A DNA stretch of 64,000 nucleotides from Leucaena leucocephala (GCA_037074615.1 CM073532.1:12236001-12300000); one strand, 5' to 3'. Shown: positions 46,401-59,442, numbered from the stretch's first letter. A program made the numbers and translations. Notes: generated by a model from the letters alone, not told the origin.

Positions 46401-49400
46401 CTTCTTTTTAATTCCCTTTTTCTTCTCTTTTCAGTTACTTGAATCATCATGTCAGAGGAGACTGTTTCATTGAGGCCAACTAACTGCTAAGTTCCATCAA
46501 GTGAATACAAAATATTTCTTATAGGTTGAACAGAAAAAACTATAGGTTTATATGTTTTGCCACAGCAGAGGTTTTGGACTGTATGATTAGGAACCCTTCT
46601 AGAAGTTCTATTTATTTATTTCCCCGTGTGTATGTATTGTTAACTGTTTTTTAGAATAAAATGACATTTCACCAAAAACAAATTACTTGAAACTGTCTAA
46701 TTTGTCCAAATTGTGCTTTAACAAGAAGGAAAATCCAGTCATATCCTTGGGGACTAGAGCTGAGAAGGAAGACCCAGTTTGAAGCATACTTGGGAAACTT
46801 CATGACACTAGAGAACAGCAATACATGTATGTTTTTGTCCATAGCAAAAACGATTTGTGGTACTGTGAGGCAGACCTAGTTGAAGACCAAAGGTATCGCC
46901 TTGGTGTATGAGATAAAGATCAGAGCAGTAGAGCGGGACAAGATTTGCTAGAGTATACCAATAAATTATAAATCCATTAGAAAGAATAGATCTCTACTGA
47001 TGCATTGAAATGAAATCTGGCAATAATGCTATAATTTTGGAAAACACCATTGAAGAAGATAGAATTCATGATTTTCCTAATGGTATTAATCCAACACTTG
47101 ATCAAGTAAGAATTCAAATATTAGAAGACCAATTACCATCACTGAGTGAGGTAATTTCAATTGTTAAAGATGAGGAAAGCACAAGGGGGATAATGCTGGA
47201 AACCCAATTAGTTAAAGGTTCAATTAAAACCATATCTCTAGAGCATACATAAACGAGTGAAGATATATGCAAGGCAGAAATTCAAACCAAAATTTTTTTT
47301 TATATGACTATCGCAAGAAACACAACACACCAAAGAACATTGCTACAAGCTACACGTGAAGCCTATCAAAAGGTGATAGAATGGATATCAAGGACAAGCA
47401 TAGAATACTCCATAACCATGCTAAGCCAATCTATGGATAAACCTAAAGAGGTACATCTACAAGTTGCACATAGGATACTGAGCTACTAAAACTTAATCAT
47501 GGACAAGGCATCCTGTTCATAAAGAACAAAGGATTAATACTATCGGATGTCCCTGAAGTAACAAAGGATTAATACTATAAACATACTCAAACGGTTACCA
47601 TGCAGGCACATTAATTGATAGAACATTAACCTTAGGTTACTGCAATTTCTTGGAGAAAACTTAGTTCCTTGGATAAGCAAAAATTAAAAATCGCTAGTGA
47701 GATCAAGTGCTAAAGCTGAATTTAGAGCAATGGTGGGAATTAGCGAGTTTTGCGGCTGAAAATTATCCTAGGAGATTAAAAGATCAAATGGGGTGGTCCA
47801 ATAAAACACACTTGTGACAAAAATCAGCAATCAATATTGCCCACAACCTTTTGTATACAACAAAGCACTGTGAAAGAATCATTCCCATGCTCAGAATTGC
47901 AAATAACCATTCAACAACATGCAACAGTGTGAAAAATTATGAAGCATGGTTAAGTCATTAGGAGGCACAATCTTTGGGATTAAGTTAAATCACATAGCAA
48001 AGTTTTTCATGTTTCAAAGTGTACAATTTTGTTTTACGGGCCTGGTCCGATTCCCAGATTATAGGAGAATGATAATCAACTTTAATATGCTCAATTTAAG
48101 GTCTAACTCAAGTACAGGTGTATAAATAGTTAATAACCTACTGTAAATATACAAAAGCTATCGGATCCAACAATTATACCCAGTAGTCCAGTACTACTTC
48201 TACCTGCCTAGGCTCCAAACAGGTTCAAAACCTATAGCGCCCAAACCATTTGGACAATATTTTGACAAAATACAAGAAAACTGACTAAAAGGTTGTTGTA
48301 ACAGACAATAACAAAGAAAATACTCTATTCTCAGGTTAAAAAGACAAGAAAAACAAAAACAAAAAATCTACTGTTGGTTGAATGAAGCTCTACCTTTGTT
48401 TCATTGGTTTTCTCGCATCATAAATTGATATCCACTGGGTAGCAGTAATGCCTAAACGAAACTTCTTTGCAGGTTGTGGATCATCTCCACAAGAATTCAA
48501 TCTCCCTCGCTTTTGTCCAACCTGAAAACATTTTGTATTGAACAAAAGCTAAAGATGAATACACTGAAACATTAGATAATAACTAATTAATTAAACTAAA
48601 TAAATATAAAAAATATGAAAAGAAATTAGAGACTCCTAAAATCGTATTTAAGGGATTACCTTTTGTGCACCTTCAGTATTGATCAGGCATAAAGCAGGAA
48701 TAGTTTTAATCATGCCATCAAACAATGATATTAGCTTGTAATAATTAGGTTCTTCATCAAATTTCAAGTTCACGACAATTTCAAAAAACTTCTTAAGAGG
48801 AGCAGGACAGAAGCAACACATTAACTCGGGAGATGTTCCCATCTTCTTTTTGCAAACAAGGAAGGATTTGTGATCACCCTGAGTGAAAAGGTCAAATAAT
48901 ATTAAAATATATCATGCAAAGAAATTCAATGGACATTGAATAACTTGCTAAGAATATAAAATTAATATTATACCTGGATTCCTTGCCAAGGTAACCGACC
49001 TTTATGAAGAAATATGAGTGAATATGCAAGAGATTCAAGATCATCCCTTCTACTGGCAGTTCTTCCCAAGTGTGCATGAACACTAGCATATCGAACAGTC
49101 CCTCTAAAACAATTCAAAGAAACAAGTTTAACATCCATAAGATAAATAATAAAAAAGGACACCATAAATAAAAAGATGATATATTTTCTAGAAGAGAGAA
49201 GACAATACAGAAGGATAAGAAAATAAATGAAGCTCTTATAAAACTGATCACCTAAAAATATCAGGGCGTTGATCATATTCAACATGCTGCTCACTAGAGG
49301 TGTCTCTCCACTTCGTTGCTTCAATACATATGCTCATATTAGGAAGGGAGAAAATGAGGGAGCAGGTTAGAAAGAAACAAGACACATTTTGGAATATTCC

Positions 49401-51845
49401 ATCTACTAACCTAATCCAAGGTCGACAAAAAATAATTTCTTCTCTTGCGGTGTATTTGGCTTACCAAGCAAAAGGTTCTCTGGTTTTATATCTCCATGCA
49501 CATAACTAAATGAACAAGATGAATGAAGAAAAAACAGCTTAGAAGCCAAGGGAATCAATAACATTAGTATACATCTATGTAGATATAGACAGCTACCGTC
49601 AACATATCAGCGTGTACAATAAACAGTTCACATGTAATCAGATTCATACAAAATGGTTAACAAATAAATTACCCTTTCGAGTGCATCTTCTCTAGGATTG
49701 ATAAGGACTCAACCGCTATACATGCAACCATTTCAACAGACATCCTATTCAAGAGGCAAGAAATAAATATATCAAAACAGAGCTACATACAGATGACAGA
49801 CAAGGGGATAGGTGGCACATCTTGAAGCAGAGCTACATTGGGTAAGGAAAAAGGTTCTCATTGCCATGTATGAACATTATTAAACATATAATAAGTGAAA
49901 CCATGGAAACTATTAATGAGAATAATTTTCTCATATCTTAAGCATATTAGCTTATGAATTTTGAATAGAAACAAAGAGGAAATGTGCTCTTTGGTCCCTA
50001 AAAGATACCTACCTCATACTTGATACCTAAACTTTAGTAATGACTCTGTCCCTAAAAGTTTTTAACTTGCTACTCATTAGTCGTTGAAGCTTATGTATTA
50101 CCCTACTTTTAACAAATGGAGTAAGGAGTAAAAAGTCAAAAACTTTCCAGCGCTAAACAAATAGTTGGGGCATGATCTTTCAAGGGCCATAAAATATATT
50201 TCCTCCAAAAACAAACTAAAACCAAATAACACCTATGTTTCAATATGCTCAAAGACCAAACACCTAGTTTAAAACCAATGTATAATAACCATAACCATAT
50301 CAATCTCATCATCAATATATAAAATCTATAAGAAATCACACTATTCATAATCCATGAATAAGGTGGCTCATTTCTCAAACTAAGTACAACATGCAAGAAC
50401 CACGTCTAGTTAAGCATAAAAGCCTTTAAAAACAAAGTTTTATAACCATGAAAGACAAAAGTTTGAAGTGAAGGAAAGAGTAACAAAATACTCACGCCTG
50501 ACTTAAGGAATTCCATAAATCAAACAAGCTAGGTCCAAGCATGTCCATGACCTGTATATATATAAATAAAATACTTAAATGACCCATTGGCAATTAAAAT
50601 AGATATCATAATTGTTTTGTCGATCATACCATTACATAATATTCTCCTTGTCTTCCTTTATAGTGCACTTTAGGAATTCCATGACTACCACCAAGGGTGC
50701 TTTCAACAAAAAATCAAAAATCAAATTGTACACGTATTTGTGTTACACAAACCTTAAAAAATAGTTTACAAAATATGATAGCTTGCAAAAGGAATTAGCA
50801 CTGCTAATCACTAACTAGAATAGTAACAACAAAGGAGAACCTACTTGTACACTTGCCACTCACAAGGAGGACCATGGTTACAGCCTTTACTGCTTTTATG
50901 TTCAAATTTCAAAGCCACCTGAATAATGAAAAGCAAAACCAATTAACAAAGTTAAAGGAGTCTCAATAATTTCGCATATGTTGAAATAAAACCCGGAGTA
51001 ACAATAGAAGCAAACCTCCATAGCACCAGGAGCTGGCATCCGTCCATTACAACCAGTTTTGCGTTGGCCAACAAAAACATGACCAAACCCACCTTTACCC
51101 AACTTCCTGCCTACCTTGTACAAAGGTGATCCTCCTACTTGAACCTGTATTAAATTTAGTATATTTCACAAAGACAACAAATATTATAAAGAATTCATTA
51201 TGACACCTAGACATAAAGAAGGAAAAAATCAATCATCATCACGGAAAGAAAATAGCAAACTAATGAAATAACCAATAGCATACAACCAAAGAAGAATTAA
51301 CAACAATAGGGACATGAAAAATCTAAAATTTAAGAAGGGAGGTAGCATACATAAATACATGCAAATAAACACACACAGCTCCGCTGATATTCAAGCATAT
51401 CTGGTTGTAGATAGCTGTTGATTCCATTTGAGAAGTTTTTCTTTTAGTGAGACACATATTTATAATATCTACACCTCATTGGGTTGAAAATTTCCTCCTT
51501 TGCTTTTTTTTCTCGTGATACATATATATAGACACAGATACATTGTTTATATATAAAATATGAACATAGTTCTAGCATATCAAAATATGCCTAGCATGTT
51601 TTTTAAAAGGGTTTGTCAAGCCTATCAAAATATAGAAATGTAGAGTGCCTTGACAGACATGAACAAAACTCCCTTCTATTTGTCTTAAGTGTTCACTACA
51701 ACCATATCGTAAACTTAATAGTTAAAACTACAAGCACCGAAAAGAGTAATTTATTGGCCCTTACCGACTCAGGAAAAGCATATTTCCCATCATCTCCTTG
51801 CCCAGCACCCTTATGTGCACGTAACCCACCACTATCGTCACCCAT
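43404..51845 (-). CDS. MLK/PPK/AEL-type casein-kinase-1-like protein kinase (HD16/EL1 group)
   Basis: Nuclear serine/threonine kinase. Family members phosphorylate histones, cryptochromes and PIF factors in Arabidopsis, and flowering and gibberellin regulators in rice. Exons (minus): 51845-51765, 51144-51016, 50918-50845, 50699-50630, 50551-50496, 49744-49673, 49505-49411, 49318-49252, 49103-48974, 48878-48660, 48521-48394, 45808-45634, 45557-45467, 44122-43965, 43735-43547, 43463-43404. All introns are GT-AG and phases agree, giving 597 residues. Glycine loop GKGGFG 43-48, VALK lysine 74, HGDIKPEN 164-171 (Gly in place of the usual Arg, normal here), DLG 189-191, FRGTVRYASVHAH from 214. The family C-terminal domain is about 332-597. 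The ATG at 51845 is the first usable one; conserved upstream sequence is broken (next entry). The family is usually near 700 residues. Confidence 0.9.
46680..48000 (+). pseudogene. Copia remnant in kinase intron 11 (antisense)
   Basis: The intron 45809-48393 is 2585 bp, far longer than the others. Within it, on the strand opposite the gene, are copia pieces in order: a gag fragment at 47010-47249 (residues LDQVRIQILEDQLPSLSEV), an RT end at about 47390-47489 (KEVHLQVAHRILSY) and an RNase H piece near 47705-47740 (RSSAKAEFRAMVG). Most of RT and all of integrase are missing. Splice sites of exons 11 and 12 are intact. Confidence 0.65.
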
Positions 51846-52075
51846 TACGCTTTCAACTTCTTCCTTAATCTTATTTTCTTTGACGCACCCTATATCAATA
51901 TTCGACTCCGGTATCACAATCAACCGCTTCTCCTACTTCAATTTCTTAGTCATTAGCCTTTCCCTCCCCGTTGCTCCTACTCCCGCGGAGTCTTTAAGTA
52001 TTCTCTGGCGGGCGAGACTATGAGCTTTTACGGCTTAAGGCAGCACGAGCTCGTCGTACTCCTTCATGAACTTCG
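51846..52075 (-). pseudogene. Broken N-terminal coding part of kinase exon 1
   Basis: Sequence directly upstream of the usable ATG still resembles the family's N-terminus. GVRRARAALSRK is readable near 52060-52025, where the family has a basic start, and KKLK followed by VIPES near 51940-51910 matches its linker. They lie in different frames. The initiating ATG expected near 52075 reads ATA, there is a frameshift between the two parts, and a TAG at 51933-51935 interrupts the frame that joins exon 2. Either the gene makes an N-shortened kinase, or it is a recent pseudogene, or the assembly has errors here. Confidence 0.7.
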
Positions 52076-52344
52076 GTATTCTCTAAACCCAAGCAATCGA
52101 TTTGCAAGATGAAAACTTGATAATCATATGCCTCTTTAGAGCTCAGAAATCCGACTCAAGAAATTTTTCAGAATCAAAGGCAGAACGGGATATTACGCAA
52201 ATGGGAACACTGAATGCAGTGCATGAGGTGAGAAGTATTGGAAAAGGAAATTTAACACGAATAAACAAGGAGCCATAAGCAGGCGCCAAGAAATTTAATA
52301 GGTTTCGATTTATTTTTCAAAGAATTAACATTTTATTAATTATA

Positions 52345-52781
52345 GGGAAAATGACAAAAAAAGACCATTTGAAATTTAAAAGGACAAAAAGGGCCCATGA
52401 ATTTTTAAAAAGATAGATTGGGCAGGAGGCTCAATCTGTCATTTTCAAATTACTGTTCACAGTTGCAAATACCATTATGGGAGTTGTAAATACCATTAGT
52501 AGAGTTGTAAATACCATTATAGAAATTCAAATACAACTAAAAAAGTTGTAAATACCATTGAAAAAGTTGTAAATACCATTACAAGAGTTGCAAATATTAT
52601 TGACGGAGTTGTAAAAAATATAATTTCATTTTTTATTTGCAACTCTGCCAATGGTATTTGCAACTATGAACAGTAATTTCTAAATGACAGATTGGGCCTC
52701 TTGCCCAATCTGTCTTTTTTCAAATTCATGGGCCCTTTTTGTCCTTTTGAATTTTAAATTATCTTTTTTTGTCATTTTCCC
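52345..52781. mobile_element. Mutator-like MITE upstream of the kinase gene
   Basis: 437 bp with long terminal inverted repeats of about 120 bp, starting GGGAAAATGACAAAAAAAGA and ending with its complement. Flanks TTAATTATA (52336-52344) and TTTATTATA (52782-52790) match at 8 of 9 bases, the target duplication length of Mutator-like elements. The centre has several copies of GTTGTAAATACCATT. It encodes nothing. It lies about 270 bp upstream of the expected kinase start codon. Confidence 0.8.
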
Positions 52782-53146
52782 TTTATTATATTAATCTAAT
52801 TTAATAAGTATCATTAATATCCGACCAAAAAATAAGTATCGTTAATAAATAATAATAATTTTGAAAATCTCAATCAATGATATTTTCTATATTTCTATTG
52901 GCTGTGTAACTTAAACGTGAACGTCAACTCTATGCACGGATAATTTTTAACAATAAACCCTTACTTTTTTTTTAATGTATATGAAAGGGATTTTAGCCCT
53001 ATTTATTTAACTTTTACATTTTGTTTTTAATCCCTTATTCCCATTAAAAAAAACAGTCCTCAATCTCTATTATATATTATATTGAGCAGGAAATTGTAGA
53101 ACAAATTACCAATAGAATAAGCAAAGGTTAAAAGTTACATTAGAAT
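52782..53146. other. AT-rich spacer
   Basis: No gene, RNA or repeat recognised. Confidence 0.4.
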
Positions 53147-55360
53147 TGTTGAAGCTTATTGTATCACCCAAGAGGGGAGTGAATTGGATGATTTTATAAA
53201 TTTTTAAAAACTCTAAGAATATTAGAATGAATTATAAAGAAGAGTATAAAATGATATCACTGATAGAGGAATGAAGGAAGATGATGGGAAATATTGCACA
53301 GACAATTTATGCTGGTTCAACCTAATCCACTTGACCTACGTCTAGTCCCTAGAGTTTCTCTGAGTGTTCTACTATTCTCCAAGATTTCACAGGTTCTTGA
53401 AGCCTCAGTACATCAACGTGTGAATCCTTCACACTCCCCCTTACAACCCGTAAGGTTACAACCAATGAGAATTCCTCTTACTCTCCCTTACAACCGTAAG
53501 TTAATATTCTGTTCAAGAAATCCACTTGAGTAAATTAGAGAATGATTTGAAAAATTACAAACTCTCTAGTAGAGGAATTGTGATAATAACTTAAATATAT
53601 ACAATCTTAATTTCTCTCTTTCAAGAATATAGGATGCTCTGAACCAAAGAAGAGAAATAGAGTGAAACAGATACCATAATTGTATATGATAGAAGTGCAT
53701 TGTATAGCTTTTGTTGTCTCTTCTTAGTCTTTCAACTTCCCTTTATCATCGTCAGCTTTCTTTCTCTAGCTTCTTCTTTTATAAATAAGCTTTTCATAAG
53801 TCCGTTGATAGCTGTTGAGCAAGTCATTGAAAATATAGCCGTTAATGCTGACGTATACAATCTGACTTTTTACCTTTTATGAGATTCTTCATTTGATCTG
53901 TAAATGATCTTAACACATGCTCTAGAGAAAATATATAATTAGTAAAAGAACATAACAATTGTTTCCAAATGATTTAGAATTTAATAATAAAAATCTCTCA
54001 AAATATGGTATAAAAATCTTTTCACAAATAAACTCGATTTATCGAAGTGCTTATTGAAGAGATCTCTTATCAAAAAGGTCTTCGATAAATTGCTAAAGAA
54101 TTACATTTGAAACAGTTAAAAACTTATCAAGCAATACTTCAAGAATCAGCCTTATTGAAAAGGACTTCGATAAATCTTCAATAAATTGTAAAGAGATAGT
54201 TCATGATTTATCAAATAATTCTTTGATAAATGTCCTTATCGATAAACTGTTTGGAAAATATTCTTTCAAAACATATGCTTTTAGACTTATCGATATATTT
54301 CACAATATGTCATTTATAGAAGTGTTATTCGATAAATGTGCTCCTTGAATAGCTTATCGATAAATGTTGAAGAACATCTTTTCAAACAAACTTTCAAACA
54401 TTCATATCTTTTCTCAAATCAGTATGTAATACATTTGAAAATATAACTCAAACGATGATTCATCAATACAGATAACAAGATTTATCATTTTAGTACAATA
54501 GATCAAACCAGAGATCAAAGCATGCCTTGGAAGGGGTTTATCATGTCACACAAGGCATCAGCATATAGTCAATTAAGAGTAGGCTATACATTCATGAAGA
54601 TAATTCATTCAATCAAATTCAAGTAATTCATAATCTCAACAATATCATTTACAGACTATTAATCAAATATCAGTTTAAGCTTGTTATACAGATCTTATTG
54701 AATATCTCTTTGATAAATGTCCGATTGAATAGTTTATTGATAAGAGCATAATGAATCACACTTTGAAACATTCATGAATAATATTTCTCAATTATAAATA
54801 GATTATTCAAACAACTTAATCAAATATTATAGGAACTGAACCACCATCAAAATATTTAAGACAATCAAATCACTAACAGAATATTAATCAATATTAAGAT
54901 TCTAGTTATTTGAATCTGAAATAACTTTATCTTTTCTTTCATTTAATCTTATATACATTTTTAACTTGAGATTCTAAAGATTAAATTAAGAAGAAAGCAA
55001 ATAGATCACTTGTAAAGATTATTTATAAAGATTATTTATGAGAAAATTCAAACTTAGTGATCTGGACAACTTCAAAAATATTTTCAATAATCAAATTTTT
55101 AAACTTGTAAACCTTTTCAAATCTCTGATCATAATATTTTACAAAACATAATATCAAAAGCAAATAGTGAGATTATATGAGAAATCAGTTATCAATGCTT
55201 TTGAATAATAAAAAAAATTCTATTTATTGAAGAGTTGTTCGATAATTCACTTCTTCAAAAAGTCTTTTGATAAATGGGTCTATAAAAATAGAATATATTC
55301 TTTTAAAATCAGAGTTGATTGATCAAATATCTTATCGATAAATTCATGTTCGATCAACTC

Positions 55361-57378
55361 TGTTAGAATCTATATTCAATAACGTTTTAATGATGTCAAA
55401 AGTAACTCAAAATAATCATGTCAAAAATAACTCAAAATAATCAGAAATGTCTCTATGTTTAAATGATGTGAAAAAGAAAAATAGAAGGAGTTAATCGATT
55501 AGTCAATGATTAATGATACTTAATCGATTAGTTGATTGATTAATGAGTATCAATTAATCGATTGGTTGTTTGATTAAGGTAAGGACATCGTTCTGTACTA
55601 TAAAAAGAAAGTCAATTAATCGATTAATTAATAGATTAATGAGTGTTCATTAATCGATTAATTGTTCGATTAATGTATTGGAGTTGCTTTCTGGAATTAA
55701 AAAGATAAGTCGATTAATCGATTAATCAATGGATTAATTCCAATTAATCGAATGACTATTCGATTAATCTATTCAGAAAAGATTTTCCTTTATACAAAAC
55801 AAACTCTATTAAGTAATCAATTATTTACAATTAGTCGATTGTCTATTCGATTAATTAGTTCAGAATCAGTTTGTGAAAATCAAATGTGAATCTATTAATC
55901 GATTAATTTACTTTAATTGATTAACTGTTAGATTAATGTGTTTTGAAAAGCTTTTTGTAACAATTCTTCAAGACACATTAATGACTAAGAATTCGATTAA
56001 TTAATATTAATTGACTAAGGATTCGATTAATATGTTTTGAAAATATTTCTATGTCAAATTTTCCAGTGACATTAATTGACTAAGGATTCGATTAATTTAC
56101 ATTAATGGATTAGTTGTTGGATTAATTTCATATAATTCAATGATACTTCTCCATTTTCACTGAAATTACTTGCATCGCTCTCTAAGCTATATATGTTTGA
56201 TTCAAACCTGAAATATGCTTATGTTTCTCATCATTCTTCATTATAAATCTTTTGAGAAACTTATCTTATCAATTTATATCGAATATGGTTGAACATTCTG
56301 ATCAATGTGATGCTCTATTTTCTATTTTCTATATTAATTGAAATATTGATCGAATTAATGATGATTAAATCATTAGTTAATCGATTAATGCATTATCTTT
56401 TTTATAAAGCCATCTGAAATTTATTAGAACTTGATCTTTATAATATGAGTTGATTATCATTTGTTCATACATTTAATCAAAGGTTAAACTACTGACAAAT
56501 CTTTTAAGATTAAGTGTGTTCAGAAAAGGGTAAAAGTTTGAAATGATGAAGGCTACATCAACGAAAATTTGCTACATCCGGCAAAACAATAAATGCTCAC
56601 CTAACCAATAACGGTGCATTCACTTCAACAGTTACAACGATTACGAAGTCCGAGTCTAATAGCTACCAAATGAAGAAATCTAAAAGAACGAGATCTATCC
56701 TAGTATATACGTTAGCAATAATGGCTATATTTTGACAACGGCTACTTCAACGTTTCAACTGAATTATGAAGACGAAGTATAAAAGAAGAAGCCAAAGTGA
56801 GGATGCTAAAGATGTTGGGAAACTTAATAAGAAAAGCTTACAATATATTTTGATCATATTCATTAGGTCTCTGTTATACTCTGTTTTTCTTCTTATTGTT
56901 CAGAGCAAACTAATCTTAGAAGAAAGAAACTTGATAGTGAGCTTAAGTGATTATCTTATCCACTCTACTGAGAGAGTTTATTTGTATCAACAATTTTTAT
57001 TTGAATTGCTCAAGTGGGATTCTTGAGTGATCATATCCTTACGGATGTAAGGGGACTGAGGGAGATTCTCACTAGAAATATCTTACAGGTTGTTGTAAGG
57101 GGTAGTGTGAAGGGTTCACACATTAATTGTACTGAGGATGAATCTTGGGGATAGTGGAACACTCAAAGGATCTCTCTAGGGACTAGATATAGGTCAAGTG
57201 GTTGGACCGAACTAGTAGAAATCTTCCTGTGCAACATTTCTTCGACAACTTCTTCCTTTGGTGATATCATTCTAAACTCTATTCTTTAAACTTAATTTCA
57301 AATATCTTTGGAGTTCTCAAAAGTTTTAAAATTACCCAATTCACCCCTCTGTTGTGTGATACAACTAGTTTCAACTAA
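55361..57378 (+). repeat. Plus-strand LTR copy 1, inserted in the opposing LTR
   Basis: Begins TGTTAGAATC, like the start of the minus copy, and ends with CCAATTCACCCCTCT and TTTCAACTAA. The stretch 57000-57370 is an inverted match to 53160-53530. It is about 2.0 kb. 55490-56400 carries the TTAATCGATTAA array. A frame at 56766-57026 is not recognised. Confidence 0.5.
55491..55930 (+). repeat. TTAATCGATTAA palindrome array
   Basis: ATCGAT cores at 55494, 55523, 55557, 55619, 55653, 55717 and 55747, with more near 55836 and 55897. From 55523 the intervals 34, 62, 34, 64 and 30 define a unit of about 96 bp with two palindromes. Half-site variants such as ATTGAT lie between them. Confidence 0.75.
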
Positions 57379-58739
57379 CTCTCCGATAAAACTTTCCTTA
57401 AAATGCTTTTCGCAAACTAAATCTTTACAAAACTTATTGAAGGCTTATTTTTCTATGTCATATAATTGATTCATGTGATAACTTGCCTATGATTCTTAAT
57501 ATTCTTCATAACAAATCTTTTGAGCAACTTGTCTTCATAATAGTACATCATATATGCTTAAATATTTCAATCAGTATAATGCTCTATTTTCTATTTTACA
57601 CGTTAATTCTAATAAATCAATTAGCTAATCGATTAATATAAAATAATCGTTGAAAACAAGCAGAATCTCTATGATTTTAAAATGATCACAACTAAATTGA
57701 TTTTATACTCTTGATCATTGATTGGGCTATCAAACATGGATTCATATGATTGAGCATACATTATTCCCATATCATTCTTGCTATGAATCATTGTATTCAA
57801 GTTTCAATTTATTTCATCAAATCCTCACTTCATATGTTTATAATCTAATGATTAAATTTTGAAGATTTATAGGATTAATTACTGAAGTTTGGATTCAATT
57901 GAGTTTAAAGTCAAACATGAGAATAGACTGAGATAAAAGCCAACGGACATTCAATGACAAAAAGACAAAAAGCCTCAACGGCTACAATGGCTAATTCAAC
58001 GGTCATATTTCCAATGGGAAGAAAACTCAACAGAAGAACGCCTTAATGGAAAGAATGTTCAACTGTCACAAGATCAATATAAATAGAAGAGCATTCAAAG
58101 TAATGAGGTTGGCGACAATAAACGATAAGAAGATTATGAAATATCCATAAGCTAAATACAAGCCATGAAGAGTCAAAACTTCCTGAGTCATTCAACTCTT
58201 TGTTCTTCATGTATTATTGCTTGAGAGAGAGATTTATAGTGAGCTTAAATGTATATCTATTTAGTCTATCTATGAGTTAGATACACCCTTCATTCTTCAT
58301 CTGTCAAAGAGAAAAACCTTGGAATCAAGGGATTCAAGGTTGGGAATTGCTCATATCTGTTTAAGGGGGAGTGTTGCCATGGAAGTGTGGTGTAACCTCA
58401 AGTTTGAGGTGATTCTCAATTAACCGTTAAAATTGAGGTTATAAAGGCTACCAAAAGTCTGTTGTAATCTTGGTGTATAGTGGATTGGAAAATCTCAGTT
58501 GGAAGCTGAGGATTGGATATAGATCAAGGAAAGACCGAACTAGGATAAATTCTCTGTGCAAATTCTTCTTCCTTAACTCTTTGATTTCCAATAACTTATT
58601 TCAATTCCAAATCAAAGTTTTTCAAACAATGTTGTTTCATTCTTCATATCTTCAAAGAATTTTTAAAAGTTTTTAAAAGTCGTCAATCACCCAATTAACC
58701 CCCTCTTGGATGATGTAGCTTGACTACCTAGAACTAACA
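57379..58739 (+). repeat. Plus-strand LTR copy 2, 5' truncated
   Basis: Matches the second half of copy 1 (about 56150-57375): GCTCTATTTTCTATTTT occurs in both, as do the serial CAAGGTT/GTTGTAA stretches and the CCAATTAACCCCCTCT end. It lacks the 5' part with the palindrome array. It ends CTAACA at 58739, where the minus-strand LTR resumes. Confidence 0.45.
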
Positions 58740-59040
58740 TTATTTGATAAATCTTCTTATTGAATAGAGCTTCGAATAATTCAAGTTTCAAAATAGCGCG
58801 ACTCAAAATTCTTCAACTAAAATTTGACTGATTTATCAAAGTTTTTATTGATAAGATACTTTATCAAATAGGTCATCAATAAATGTCTTTCAGGAAACAT
58901 ATTTTCCTTCAAAAGTTCTTTCTCATTTATCAAATAACCATCTTATCAATAAGCTTATCGATAAATGTTCTTTATGAAATCTTTTAAAATTCTTTCTCAA
59001 TTAATTGTCATTATTAAAACATTAATATTGGATTCTAACA

Positions 59041-59442
59041 TTTCTCTCACTTTTTGATGATGTCAAAACTTAATTGAGATGCTTGAAAAATATTAAATTT
59101 CAATTTGAAAACAAGCACTGACAAATAACAATGAATAGGCATATCAACAAACATTATAAGAAGACATTCAAAGATCATAGAAATAAGAAAGAAACAAGAA
59201 ACAATCATTCTTCATTTGATTATTTCTCAAAAACATAAACACAAACTTGACCTACTATATCAATTCATCCTAATTCTCCCCCTTTTATGACATCATTAAA
59301 AAATGGAGTCAAAAGAGGAAGTATGTTGTTTTTCTTGATTGGGTTTAGGATGGTTTGGCTCTATGGATTGAGTAGGTTTAGATGAGGGATTTGGTTGAAT
59401 GGGTTCAGTGGTATGTGGAATCGTAGTTGTTTGAGCGATAGG
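59041..59442 (-). pseudogene. 3' end of a plant transposon-protein pseudogene
   Basis: On the minus strand this continues the pseudogene from 62493 after the S2 insertion. It encodes a Thr/Pro/Asn-rich tail with stops and ends in ATGATGTCATAAAAGGGGGA near 59284-59303. 59041-59280 has no reading frame. It is joined to the main part only by inference from the S2 target duplication. Confidence 0.4.

Larger units (their letters stand above)
53147..59040 (-). repeat. Minus-strand LTR, interrupted (probably copia)
   Basis: On the minus strand it begins TGTTAGAATCC (59040) and ends near 53147 with CAATTCACTCCCCTCT and CTTCAACA. The two pieces 58740-59040 and 53147-55360 (about 2.5 kb together) flank plus-strand copies at 55361-58739. 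Its body holds many TTATCGATAA-like palindromes (54030-55360 and 58740-58970). No internal coding region was found and no target duplication matched, so both ends are decayed. Frames inside are chance. Confidence 0.5.

Noticed and set aside
47010..47252. 80-codon plus-strand gene
   Set aside because: It is a copia gag fragment inside a kinase intron, with no start context or downstream continuation in frame.
51613..52023. 136-codon plus-strand frame
   Set aside because: Antisense shadow of kinase exon 1.
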